From the NCBI GenBank assembly GCA_947044405.1, contig CAMRHE010000021.1, positions 7,052,501 through 7,116,500 on the forward strand: DNA of 64,000 nucleotides, in the 5' to 3' direction. The notes under the pieces were generated by a model, which saw only the letters and a program-made list of their open reading frames with translations, did no database searches and was not told where the DNA came from. This DNA is from Leptodactylus fallax (lineage: Eukaryota > Chordata > Amphibia > Anura > Leptodactylidae). Both the position numbers and the translations under genes were made by a program. Each line of letters begins with the position of its first letter. The first letter of the stretch is position 1. This document shows, piece after piece, positions 10,413 through 21,140 of the stretch.

Positions 10413-12177
10413 CATAACTATTTACCTACTTTCTTTATCTTTTTCTCTCTGTGTCATGTATGTGTTGGATTTTGCACAGACCAGACTGATCATCAAATCT
10501 TTCCTTTCATGTTACATTCTACTGGTTCATACTGAGGCCTACAAGTCATTATCTAAGAAACTAGCAGCATGAATGTCTGAAAGTAAGATCTCTGTAAAAT
10601 AAAGATTAGAGGAGGTAAAACTAGTCTTGAGCTTCAGATAAGTCTATATTGATCAGCTTTGTGTTGTGTTGTTGTGTAAAAAGGCAAAGGAATTGCTCAG
10701 CTCTGACCTCAAGCCCTCTGGCATCACAGGTGGTATACAGGCACAAAGACAGTTTGGATGTAAAAAGTGCTAGAGGCACTTTACACAGTCCACATTGTAA
10801 ATTTGTCCATTTATGAGCGTCCTGCAGGGGTTCCCACCAACCTAGCAAACAAAGAAGGAGCTTTAGTGAACAAAGCTTTTCCATAAAAGTTCTTCAGATT
10901 GCCACTATTAATAAAACTTAGACCATAAACAAATTTATTGCAAGCTGTTTCCTGCATGTGGTTTTCTTTCTTTCGCTCTGGCTCTACCTCTCTCTTTACC
11001 TTTCTGTGTTGTATTTAAGTGGATTTAAGGCGGAAATGAACCACACAATGGATGATTTCATTATTGAAAGCCTCATCCTGAAAGCAATTTTCTGCTGCTC
11101 AGAATATATCAGAGGAATGAGATGGGACATATACATAGAACTCAGGCCATGGACAATTATACAAGCAGTGTAATAGTATAGTGTCATATATTTATAGGGC
11201 TATTGATGTCTAATAGAGCACTGCACAAGTATTAAAAGAAAGTGCCCAACTATCAACAATGCTTATTATTTCTACTAAGTCACACCCCCTTTCCATATAA
11301 GCCAGGTGCGAAAACTAGATGTGGTGCCGTCCACCAGAAACGTGTCAGTATTTAAATGAATAAAGTACAAGTTATACTGAATATTTTCACATAAAACTAT
11401 ATCACCCTGCTCAGCTCCTCCTGCTATGTAACGTGCTGCTAGAAGATTAAACTCCATGTTCAGTGTGACATGTTCCCTGAGATACCAACCTGACTGTTGT
11501 AGCCACCACTAGAGGGAGCATATGTTACCATTTATCCCATCATACTTTATCTGTTCTCCCAAATACAATTGTTGCTCCTATAATCCAGCTGAGTTCATAT
11601 GATCCTATGGTGTTTAAGCCTTCTCTTGCATAGACACTGTAGAACATGCCTCTGTCCATGCGCTCTGGAATATATTGAGAAAGTCCTATTACAAGTCAGT
11701 TTATGTATACCCTTTACACAAGCCAATAATTGGATGCACTAGTATACCTTCGTAAGAATACTCATTTTTGATTATTGGCTCTGGTATAAAGGTCCTGAGG
11801 TCAGTCGACAACTGTTCAATGGTCAGCTGTTAGCATGTTTTATGACAAAAAAATCATTGCTGGTTGCATCTCCCTGTGTGAACAGGCTCTGTACTTCCAA
11901 CAATGATGCAAACTGTATGGGTGTGAAGTTTATGTTAATGATTGTTGGTCCCATCCAGGTTTTGACTTATGTAAATGCCTTTTAAATGAATGCTAATAAA
12001 GTCAATGATCAGCACTTGTTCCAGGAACAAATCGTCCAGAGTAAAAGGATGCTTTTGTCTTTTGAACTATGACTTCTTTCTACCATGATATATGCAGCTC
12101 TATTATTTGTTAGTTGAGTTATTGACAATGTTACTATTAATATTATTACTATAGTTAATCATATTGAAGAAATAACA
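10413..12177. other. No gene seen
   Basis: Intergenic sequence without a credible reading frame. GCCACCACTAGAGGGAGC near 11502 resembles a motif common in amphibian repeats, but no boundaries were found. Confidence 0.4.
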
Positions 12178-12657
12178 TACAATACTATTAAAAAGTCTTA
12201 GGCAAGTGCGGAACAATGCTGAAAATATGAATTCTTTAAAATATAGAAGTGTTAACAGTTTATATTTGTCAGTTAACAAAATGAAATGAATAGAAATCTA
12301 AATCAAATCAATATTTGATGTGACCACCATTTGCTTTCAAAACAGCATCAATCCTTCTAGGTACACTTGTACACCATTTTTGATGGAACTCAGCAGGAAG
12401 GTTGTTCCGAATCCTTGTGGAAATCCTTCTGCTTCATTTTGTAGTCCAGACAGACTTGATGATGTTGCGCTCAGGCCAAATCATCACACACAGGCCTCCT
12501 CCCCCAAAGGGTGGTCACACCAATTATTGATTTGATTTATATTTCTCTTTTGTTCATTCACTAAATTTTGTTAATTGCCAAAAATAAACTATTAACATTT
12601 CTATTTCATACTTTTCAGCATTTTTCCATACATGCCTTAAACTTTTGCACAGTACTG
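12178..12657 (-). mobile_element. Internally deleted Tc1-type element
   Basis: The right end reads AAACTTTTGCACAGTACTG and the left end AAAAGTCTTAGGCAAGTG, a degraded inverted pair. The right flank is CA where TA would be expected. Most of the transposase is missing; only the C-terminal codons survive on the minus strand. The sister copy at 35574-36304 shares AATCTAAATCAAATCAATAT. Confidence 0.7.
12308..12430 (-). pseudogene. C-terminal remnant of a Tc1-type transposase
   Basis: The minus strand encodes PRRIDAVLKANGGHIKY then stop, the characteristic Tc1 transposase ending. LPAEFHQKW lies just upstream. All three catalytic acidic residues are lost with the internal deletion, so it cannot be active. 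The same ending (RRIDAVLKAKVGHTKY) occurs in the copy at 35853-35990. Confidence 0.75.
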
Positions 12658-14064
12658 CATGTATGAAACAAGTGTAAGCATAATAAAAGTAGGGTAAGTG
12701 TCTCTACACTGGCATAATGAAGAGAAGATTTCCTCTGCCCACTAGGACTACTTGGGCCTTCTGCCACACACGCACACACATGCACTCAATATGGTTATAA
12801 CCTACATTAAACCTCTCTGAATATATATTTGGCTGCATGGTAAAAGAAAAGATCACTTTATATATGTGTGGGACATAGCCAAATATCAGATCTGCGGCTA
12901 TATTGAACACATGCTTCCATTCATGTATGCTTAGTATTACCCTTTAGTGACTTAACCTAATTAGACTTTCATTGACATATAACAGGCACAGCCATGCCTC
13001 TTCCTCCTCTCCTCTTCACTTATCTCTCTGCCTGTCAAGATTTTACTATCTGTCTTTTTAACACTTGTACAGCAGAGATTATTGTCGTCTGTACTGATAA
13101 AAGCTGGAATGTTAGTGATTGTATTTAAGTATTGACTTCAGTCTGAAGAATGGTTTCTAAAGCTTTTATATTACGATACATAAAATTGTCATCGCTAGGC
13201 TAATATATCATGAACATTGTATGTGCACGGATATTGCCCTGATTTATCAAAGATGTTACATACCCACATTTTACAATTCTGCATGTTATATAGGATTTTG
13301 GTATATTACAAAAAGCTCAATCCTATCACTTTCCTAGGATAAGACGTGCCACATGTTTCTGGCAACTGATGATCCCCCTATTCCATAACATATACATTCC
13401 CATTTAGTCTGCTCAGGAAAGATTGCTGGTAACAGACTTATCCACTTGCTCTTTAGTGAGTCCATTCCTTTGTTTGTCTTATTAAGGCAAGTTTTTACAT
13501 CTAAAATAAAAGGATCCGCTGACATTTACCCTTTAAAGGAAATAGCGCCTAGAGCTGGGGATGCTGGGCGAAGAGTCATAGGGGGTTCTAGAGCACTAAG
13601 GTATGGGGAGAGGTCTGTGGGGAGAGGTCTGGGCAACATGGAGATGGAAAGAGTGCTTGGTGGTGTAGACAGTATTGGGACAATAAATAATTTATATGGG
13701 GGGGATATCCAGGGAGCTAATTACCCAGATGTATCGGAGGTGGGGCAAGAAATCAGGCAGTACATATTTTCTGATTTACCCACCCACCATTCCTCTTTCT
13801 AGGTTAGCATGTAATAATGTGTCTTTTTTCATATATATAGATATATATATATTTCTATATATATACACACAATTGTATTTACTGTATGTAAGGCGGAATT
13901 GTGTTGCCTCAGCCAAGTAGGTTGTATTTGGTGACATCTGGAGCCCTCACCATGGGTCTAGGCATTACTGAGGTGGTATGTGCCAGGATCAGGTGTGTCC
14001 AGTAGCTGCAACCCCACTTTGGATAGATGATCTTGCAAGACGTACTCAATCAAGGAACCAGCTT
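12658..14064. other. No gene seen
   Basis: Intergenic sequence with a short AT/TA microsatellite near 13833-13868. The 118-codon frame at 13446-13802 has no recognisable domain and low complexity in its second half. Confidence 0.45.
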
Positions 14065-14248
14065 TAGGCTAAGACCTCACATTGCGGAAAAGTTGCTTTT
14101 TTGTTGCAGATTTTGCTGTGGTTTTTTGAGCCAAAGCCAGGAGTGGATATTTCAGATTACTTTTCAAACCACTCTTGACTTTGGCTTAGAAAAATGCTGA
14201 AAAATCTGCAACAAAAAAGTCTGCGTTTCCGCAACATTGGGCCTTAGA
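14065..14248. repeat. Palindromic MITE
   Basis: Near-perfect long hairpin: the left arm runs TAGGCTAAGACCTCACATTG and the right arm ends CAACATTGGGCCTTAGA. Matched arms (for example GCCAAAGCCAGGAGTGG opposite CCACTCTTGACTTTGGC) meet around 14150. The ends resemble the GGCTAAAGCCCCA family at 4897. Confidence 0.75.
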
Positions 14249-14786
14249 CAGATAGTCTAGCTGGCAATGTATCAGGTTGAGTCAGTGGCTTCAGACAAAA
14301 TCTAATTGCTGGAAGTGCTAAGATTTTACCCAAATTCCCACAAAAATGTAGGGTTGTTTATTTTAAAAAATAAAGTCACTTTCTACAATCTTTGTATCAA
14401 TGTGGTGATGTTTTCCATTTAAGTTAATTTGGTTAGGATTGTGAGGAGTAAGGTTAGCATGTGCACTCTGTGAATCCCTAGCTTATAACTGCTGTGTTGA
14501 TAGGCTCAGTGTAATCGTTTCACCTCTGACCTCAGACTGAACTCCTTGTAGACCCTAGCAATATACTCCTGACCTTTAAATCGTCAGAGACTTCTCAAAG
14601 GATTGAAGTAAATCCATTATGAAATGATTCATCAGTGTTGCAAAAGTGAGACTTTCTGGAAGAATGATTGTAAGCAATGACAATGAATAGACTGTAATTT
14701 GTCTGGTATTATCTGTTATCCCAACATAAAGCACTGCTACCATATTTATAGTGTGTGAGTGCACACGCATGTGTCTGTAGCAGTAT
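14249..14786. other. No gene seen
   Basis: Intergenic sequence; no repeat or coding signal recognised. Confidence 0.45.
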
Positions 14787-14790
14787 TTAA

Positions 14791-15203
14791 AGTGGTTGTC
14801 AAGTTTCAGGAAATGTTATTCTTTGTATTATGAAAGTTATACAATTTTCCAATATTCCTTGTGTATCAATTCCTCACAGTTTTCTATATCTCTGCTTACA
14901 GTGGATAAAAATCAGTCCATTGTCATGTGACGGATACACAGGTGCACAGCCTGTTACAGTCACAGCACAGTAATAAGACATCTGCCTGGTAACGAACTGT
15001 GCACCTGTGTGCTCATCACATGATCATGGACTGTCTATCACATGACCATGGATGATTTTTATACATTGGAAGTAAACAAAGAATGACAGAAAGCAGAGAT
15101 CTAGAAAACCATGGGGAATTGATACAGAAAGTAGCTTGGAAAAATTGTATAACTTTTCATTATACAAACAGTACCATTTATTTCCTGAAACTGGACAACC
15201 CCT
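14791..15203. repeat. TTAA-flanked MITE (piggyBac-like target), family A
   Basis: TTAA at 14787-14790 and 15204-15207 bracket a 413-bp element. Its ends are AGTGGTTGTCAAGTTTCAGG and CTGAAACTGGACAACCCCT, an inverted pair. Inside are paired blocks GGTGCACAG and CTGTGCACC with GTCATGTGA and TCACATGA. Copies of the same family lie at 55369-55788 and 51151-51364. There is no coding capacity. Confidence 0.8.
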
Positions 15204-15207
15204 TTAA

Positions 15208-15905
15208 ACTTTCTAGAATACTGTCTCCAATGATGCCATGCTCCAGAAACGATATAACCCTAATTTTAGCCCATAGGCTGCATCATCTCCTCACTAGTGG
15301 TAAAAGGCTGACATATCTAGATCTTAACCTTAGTAAGAAAGGCTAGGTGATAAAGAGTGAAGTCACAAAATGTGCATTATTTTTTGTATCCTGATGCTTC
15401 ATTCTACAGTGACTTCTGCTTTTCACAATCTGGCTTTGATGTCTTACCTGAAGATGTTACATTTTATTGTTTTCTGAATTATTTTCTACACTTCATATTT
15501 TATTGTATAGTTATGCATAATTACATATATTACATTACATTTGATTGATTCTTGGGGATGTGTGAGAGATTCAGTGTGACACTATTTGTATTTCCAGAGA
15601 AGCTGCAGTGAGCATGGCCATTTACAGCAACACTGAATCTTCATGAATGTATATTCATCTGCAAAATTAAACTGCACCTGCAAAAGTGAGTGTACAAGTT
15701 GGCATCTTTCAGGGCTTGTGTGCTCTGGGGGTTTTGTTATCCCCTTATTGCTGGCTAAACATGGTAATGTTGATAATAAGTATTCTTTCCAGTGCCAGCA
15801 ATATGGAAATAAGGCAATATAACACTCTTTCATTCTTTAATGTAGTGGATTAAAGGATTCTGCTTTCTTTATTTGATATGGCAGCTGGTTTTCCCAGAGT
15901 CCATT
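15208..15905. other. No gene seen
   Basis: Intergenic sequence; no convincing feature. Confidence 0.4.
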
Positions 15906-16112
15906 CTGCAGGTGTGTGATAAATGCACAAATCTTTTCAGATCCAGGGTCTCTGTCTCCAGGGCTCCTGTGGTTAGTATTGGAGCCTTGCTGTAATGTTC
16001 CTGTTAGAATGAATGGCAGGAATACTGCAAGATTCCCCGTACTGAATTCAGGAGACAAGGAGACAAAATGCATGGCTTTATAAAGATTTGTGCATTTATC
16101 ACACACCTGCAG
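15906..16112. repeat. Perfect 31-bp inverted repeat pair (probable MITE)
   Basis: 15906-15936 (starting CTGCAGGTGTGTGATAAA) is the exact reverse complement of 16082-16112 (ending TTTATCACACACCTGCAG), with 145 bp between. The flanks do not show an obvious target duplication. Confidence 0.8.
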
Positions 16113-16567
16113 CACAGACTCTCAGCAGAATTCTGTATTGGCTATATTAAAGGATGGAAGTGCTTTATAAGTACTGCTTTATTTTAGTTTTTTTTGTGAA
16201 AAGGAGATATACACTTTAAATACAGTAGCACAATACACTAAAACAAAAAAGTTTTTACTACAGAGACATGCACAAGCAGTGGCATAAAGTCAGACAGCTC
16301 TATCTTACATGCCGCAACAAAATTGGACCTTCTATTAACAAATGGTATTCCAGCACATACCCACAGAGGGTGGGGATATGCAAAAATGGATCTATGAGAT
16401 GGGTCAAAAATGAAAGACCGTTGAAATTCATCAATTTTTTTTTTAATGGCCTAATAAAAACTGAAACAGAATGGATGCAAAAGGGCCATCAAGAATAGAT
16501 GTTCACAGCCATTTTCATGGACATTAGATCTGTCAAAAAGATCACTGTTCTGTGAATAAGGCCTTAC
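16113..16567. other. No gene seen
   Basis: AT-rich intergenic sequence with a T-run near 16434-16443. Confidence 0.45.
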
Positions 16568-16664
16568 AGTGTTAGCAGTGGCGTAACTAGGAATGGCTAG
16601 GCCCCAAGGCAAACATTTGACATGGCCCCCCCACACAAACCGCAATCCCCGCATTCCTTCACAC

Positions 16665-16850
16665 ACTATTATGCCCCATAGTGGCCCCTACACACATTAT
16701 TATGCGCCATAGAGGCCCCTCCATTACACTATTATGCGCCAAAGTGGCTCCTGCACACACTATTATGCCCCATAGTGGCCCCTGCACACACTATTATGCC
16801 CCATAATGGCTCCTGCACACACTATTATGCCCCATTGTGGACCACCCATG
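16665..16850 (-). repeat. 31-bp minisatellite, short array (about 6 units)
   Basis: Units of the form CATAGTGGCCCCTGCACACA followed by CTATTATGCCC recur every 31 bp. This is the reverse complement of the unit at 19311-19650 and 60580-61395. Confidence 0.8.
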
Positions 16851-16857
16851 AACAATT

Positions 16858-16900
16858 ATTATACTCTGGGGTCTTTTCAGACCCCAGAGTATAATGATCA
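16858..16900. repeat. Hairpin shared by the hAT-like repeats
   Basis: ATTATACTCTGGGGTCT is followed within a few bases by its perfect reverse complement AGACCCCAGAGTATAAT. The same hairpin recurs at 18966, 19250, 38907 and 60536. Confidence 0.85.
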
Positions 16901-17412
16901 GAGACCCAGGGGAGGATACAAACATAAAAAACAATGTTACTTACCTCTCCCTGGCTCCGGAACACTCCCCGCTACTTTCGGCCCTCTTCAATGTTGGACC
17001 AGATGTCACATGAGCCAGGCCGGCGTCGTGACATCTGGGATGTCACCAAACAGGCCCGAAGAGTGTAGGAAGTGCAGGAGAGGTAAGTAACATTGTTTTT
17101 TATGTTCCCTCACCTTCCCTGAAAAGACCCCAGAGTATAATGATAGCAGTGTCTGTGGGGTTCGCAGGCCCGTGGCCTTACTTACTGATCCCCGCTCCTA
17201 CTCACAGCCACCTCTGCTTCGGCAGCAGGGGAAGTGCAGGCGGCCATGAGCAGGAGCGGGGATCGGTAAGTAAATAGGGCCCATTACCTACTCCAGCAGG
17301 TAACGGCCTATTAAAAAAAAAAACATCATGGGCCGGCCAGGCCCCCTAATGTCCTGGGCCCTGTGGCAGTTGCTACCGCTGCTATCCTGGTATTTACACC
17401 ACTGAGTGTTAG

Positions 17413-17984
17413 GCCGGTTGCAGACAACCGTGCTGCAACCGGCCTGCCGTGAATTAAAAGCACAGGCTGCACACGTGGGACACAGAGACATCAATACAAT
17501 CCTAGAAGGTACATAAAGGTACGGGATAAGACAAGCATAAAATAAATAATCATTCTAGGAAGATTGGAATATGCATAAGAGAAGAGAAGGGGGATAAAAT
17601 GGGCATAAAACCAGGAATCGTAAAGGAGGATATAGACAGTGCAAGAAGTGTAAAGGAGTACCCTTGTTTAATGTCCCTGTCTAGCGACCCACACAGTTTC
17701 ATGTCCCTCTTTATCTGCCCCCCCAGTTTAATGTCCCTCCCTCCATCTGCCCCCAGTTTAATGTCCCCCCTCCATCTGCCCCCAAAGTTTAACATAAAAA
17801 AACACTGATACTCACCTCTCCTTGCTCCCAGAGTGTTCAAAGATGCAGGCGCGATGTGCGTGACGTGTAAGACCAGGGCACACAAGGGCACAGCAGATGG
17901 CTCCTGCTTCACCACTGTATTCAACTCATCTGCATCCTCCAGAATCCAGGACTGTCTGCTGATGGTTGGGAGCTATGGCAGCTG
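17413..17984. other. No gene; repeat-like CCCAGTTTAATGTCCC motifs
   Basis: Between 17670 and 17800 a motif close to CCCAGTTTAATGTCCCTCC recurs four times at irregular spacing, and CACCTCTCCTTGCTCC at 17813 resembles the hAT-like repeats. Probably another degraded hAT-like repeat. The minus-strand frame at 17550-17924 follows from this repetition and is not a gene. Confidence 0.45.
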
Positions 17985-18421
17985 ACAATAATACAGAACA
18001 ATGTGTGGCTGACAGGATAATGTACAGCTGACAATTATACATGATGATGTGCGGCTGACAGGACAATGTACAGTTGACAATTATACAGAACAATGTACAG
18101 CTGACAGATAGATGTGTGGCTGACAGGTAATGTATAGCTGACAGGACAATGTACAGCTGACAGGACGATGTGTGGCTGACAGGACAATGTACAGCTCACA
18201 GGATGATGTGTGGCTAACAGGACAATGTACAGCTGATGACTATACAGGACGATGTGTGGCTCACAGGACAATGTACAGCTGACGATTATATAGGATGATG
18301 TGCGGCTGACAGGACAATGTACAGCCGATGATTATGCAGGATAATGTGTGGCTGACAGGACAATGTTCAACTCTAACGACTATACAGGACGATGTGTGGC
18401 TGACAGGACAATGTACAGCTG
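17985..18421. repeat. Tandem array of GTGGCTGACAGGACAATGTACAGC-type units
   Basis: GGACAATGTACAGCTGAC alternates with GATGTGTGGCTGACAG many times, sometimes separated by ATTATACA spacers. The repeat period is irregular (roughly 35-60 bp). Stop-free frames across it are by-products of the repetition. Confidence 0.85.
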
Positions 18422-18754
18422 CAGCTTTTGTTTATGTGGCCAAAGCAGGGGCGCAGCGCTAATGAGGCAAAGTGAGGTGGCCGCCTCAGGCGGCACTGTC
18501 CGTCACTGTCTGGGGGGGGTGGCATTTTTTATTGTCTATTTAATGTAAACCAGCCCAGGACAGGCCGCTTAAAAAAAAACACAAACAAAAAAAAACAGCT
18601 GAGCGGGGTCTGTCCTGGGCTGGTTTACGAAACCTCTGCATGTCAGCGCAGGCGGCGATACAATGACGTCATCGCGCCTCCTACGCTGAGACACAGACGT
18701 CGCGGACAAGAAGAAAAGCGGCGGCTCCATCAAGGGCTTACAGGTAGGTGAAGT

Positions 18755-18785
<31 letters not shown>

Positions 18786-18965
18786 TAGGCCGTTGCCTGC
18801 TGGTGTAACCCCAGCAGATAACGGCCTATTTACTTATCGATCCCCACTGCTGGTCGTGGCCGCCCCCGCTTCCCTTTCTGCTATGGGACACAGAAGCGGC
18901 TGTGTACAGGAGAGGGGATGGTAAGTGAGGCCGCAGGCCCGCGAACCTCATCAAATACTACTATT

Positions 18966-19008
18966 ATTATAGTCCGGGGTATTTTCAGACCCCGGAGTAT
19001 AATAATCG
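18966..19008. repeat. hAT-repeat hairpin, diverged copy
   Basis: ATTATAGTCCGGGGTATTTT is followed by CAGACCCCGGAGTATAATAA: the same hairpin as at 16858 but with CCGGGG and one mismatch. Confidence 0.75.
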
Positions 19009-19249
19009 GAGGCCCAGGGGAGGTGAAAAACATAAAAACCAATGTTACTCACCTCGCCTGCGATCCGATGTTACTCCCAGCAGGCTTTGGCCTTCTTTGG
19101 TGACGTCCCAGACGTCACGTGAGCCAGGCCGACGTCATTATGTCGCGACGCCGGTCTGTGCGACATTGAAGAAGGCCGAAAGAAGGGAATACACCAGAGC
19201 CCAGGTAAGTAACACTGGTTTTGTGTTTGTCACCACCTGGGTCTCTGAT

Positions 19250-19292
19250 CATTATACTCTGGGGTCTGAAAAGACCCCAGAGTATAATAATA
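19250..19292. repeat. hAT-repeat hairpin, perfect copy
   Basis: ATTATACTCTGGGGTCT, a 4-base AAAA-type loop, then AGACCCCAGAGTATAAT. It lies immediately upstream of the minisatellite. Confidence 0.85.
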
Positions 19293-19310
19293 GTTCATGG
19301 GTGGGCCACT

Positions 19311-19650
19311 AGGGAGCATAATACCGAGTGCAGGGGCCACTATGGAGCATAATACCCTGTGCAGGGACCACTAAGGAGCATAATACCATTTGCAGGGGCC
19401 ACAATGGAGCATAATACCGTGTGCAGGAGCCACTATGGAGCATAATACCGTGTACAGGGGCAACTATGGAGCATAATACCGTGTGCAGGGGCCGCTGCGG
19501 GGCATAATACCATGTGCAGAGGCAACTATGGAGCATAATACCGTGTACAGGGGCCGCTGCGGGGCATAATACCGTGTGCAGGGGCCGCTGCGGGGCATAA
19601 AACCTTGTAATACTGTGTGCAGGGGCCGCAGTGGGCCATAATACCATGTA
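19311..19650 (+). repeat. 31-bp minisatellite (about 11 units)
   Basis: Units of the form GGGGCCACTATGGAGCATAA plus TACCGTGTGCA repeat with a 31-bp period, variant bases and occasional extra bases. Same unit as at 16665-16850 (inverted) and 60580-61395. Long frames on both strands here are artefacts of the 31-bp period. Confidence 0.85.
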
Positions 19651-19937
19651 ATACTGTATTTAAAAAAAAAAAGGGGGCCACCTACTCACCTGTCCCTTGT
19701 GCTCCAATGTCTCCTACTGCGGTCTGGTTCTTCTGCTCTGGTGTTTTCTTCTGGTGGAAGTCCCTACCGTACATGACCGCTGAGGTCACTGACACGGGAC
19801 GTCACAGTGCTGAGGGGAAGAAAGCACCGGAGCAGCAGGACTGAAACGCACTGGGAGACACCAGAGCACCTTCCCCAGCCTCATATTAAAAAAGTGGTTA
19901 TCCTGGACAACCCCTTTAAGGTGGCACTTGGGCTTTA

Positions 19938-20302
19938 TTAAAGGGGCTTTTCAGCTCATTTTTATTGATGATCTATCCTTAGGACAGATTATCAATAAGA
20001 GATCAGTGGACCCCTCCTCTGATCAGCTGTATGAAGGGGCTATGGCGCCTGTTTATATCATACGCTGTCTGTTTATAGTGACCGTGTGATGTAATTACAG
20101 CCTTGTCACATAGACATGTATAGGACGAGGCTGTAGTTACATTACATGGCCGCTATGAGATGAATGACACTATGTAAACAGAGAAGGGGTCACGGCGCTT
20201 ACACAGGTACCACGGGTTCATTCAAACAGTTGATCAGTGGGAGTCATGGGTTTTTGAGCCCCACTGATTATTTTATTAATGACCTGGAAAACCTTTTAAT
20301 TA
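19938..20302. repeat. TTAA-type MITE inside the hAT-like element
   Basis: Starts TTAAAGGGGCTTTTCAGC and ends GACCTGGAAAACCTTTTAA. Subterminal blocks such as CAGTGGACCCCTCC and GAGCCCCACTGATTA are complementary in part. Likely nested in copy B after its insertion. Confidence 0.6.
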
Positions 20303-20770
20303 GGAAACCTATGGGGCATTATTAATAAGGGGCATATACAGGGTACACACGGACATAATTAATATAAAGATGCACTTGGGAGTATTATTCATTATGGGGA
20401 CTTATATCATATATTTTATAATTGGGGTAGCAGCAGGATGGGTGTGCAGGTGAGGACAATGTGGGTTAGATGCCTGGAAAAGTGAGGAGCCAAAGATGTC
20501 TGTGTTGCAAACTTTACAGAGACAAGTCACAGCTGGAAGAAGTGGTCATGGCGTTCCAAAGGGAAGAGAAGGGAAATGTGAAGGATTAGTCAGAGACGTC
20601 ACCTGTAAGTCACAAAATGTTACTGCACTGTATACAACTAAATGATAGAGGATAAATACCTGAGTAATGGGGGTCTGTCTGCTGAGACCCCCACTGAGCC
20701 TGAGAATAGGGTTTTTCCCCCCACTGAGTGGGAATTCAGCCTGACCTCAGCTATATATATAGGTCTGTCA

Positions 20771-20908
20771 CTTGGTGGATGGACGAACCGCGGGGCTCTC
20801 ATTCAACTTTGATGGGAGTGCCAAAGATAGCCGAAGTCCAGTACTCAGCTATCTGCGGCGTTCCTATTATAGAGAATGGGGGCCACGTGGGCTCGTCCAT
20901 CCACCAAG
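20771..20908. repeat. Small element with perfect 16-bp inverted repeats
   Basis: CTTGGTGGATGGACGA (20771-20786) and its exact reverse complement TCGTCCATCCACCAAG (20893-20908) enclose 106 bp. Probable MITE. Confidence 0.7.
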
Positions 20909-21140
20909 CAGAAGATGTGTGAAGTTACTGTCATTGTTAATGCCGTGTTGTTGATCTGATACTGAAGTAATGCAGTAAGAAGAATTCTTAAAAACTGTTT
21001 TATCACTTTGTGTATGTTTATTGTATGACACTAACAGCATGTAAACACAATTTTATATATTTTTTTTTTTTTGGGGGGGGGGCATCTTTCTATAGTCCGC
21101 CTCAGGCAGCAAAGAGGCTAGGTTCACCACTGGGCCAAAG

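Larger units (their letters stand above)
16568..17412. mobile_element. hAT-like non-autonomous element (copy A)
   Basis: The 829-bp body (16576-17404) starts CAGTGGCGTAACTAGGAATG and ends GGTATTTACACCACTG, an imperfect terminal inverted repeat. It is flanked by the identical 8-bp repeat AGTGTTAG at 16568-16575 and 17405-17412, the target duplication size of hAT elements. Inside are about six 31-bp units (16670-16850), the hairpin at 16858-16900, and repeated TTACTTACCTCTCC / GAGAGGTAAGTAACATTG segments. There is no transposase. Confidence 0.8.
18438..21140. mobile_element. Composite hAT-like element with 8-bp target duplication (copy B)
   Basis: The body 18446-21132 is flanked by identical GGCCAAAG octamers (18438-18445 and 21133-21140). 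The left end has GCCGCCTCAGGCGGCA and the right end TCCGCCTCAGGCAGCAAAG before CACCACTG. Inside lie the 31-bp minisatellite, two hairpins, a TTAA-type MITE (about 19938-20302) and a small inverted-repeat element (20771-20908). No transposase frame is present. The size and mixed contents suggest a non-autonomous element that accumulated insertions. Confidence 0.7.

Noticed and set aside
17550..17924. 124-codon minus-strand frame with GGDIKLG-like repeats
   Set aside because: It is explained by the irregularly repeated CCCAGTTTAATGTCCC motif; no protein family fits.
19309..19647. 112-codon minus-strand frame with repeated HSGPCTRYYAP-like blocks
   Set aside because: It is the translation of the 31-bp minisatellite; repeated peptides reflect the tandem DNA, not a gene.
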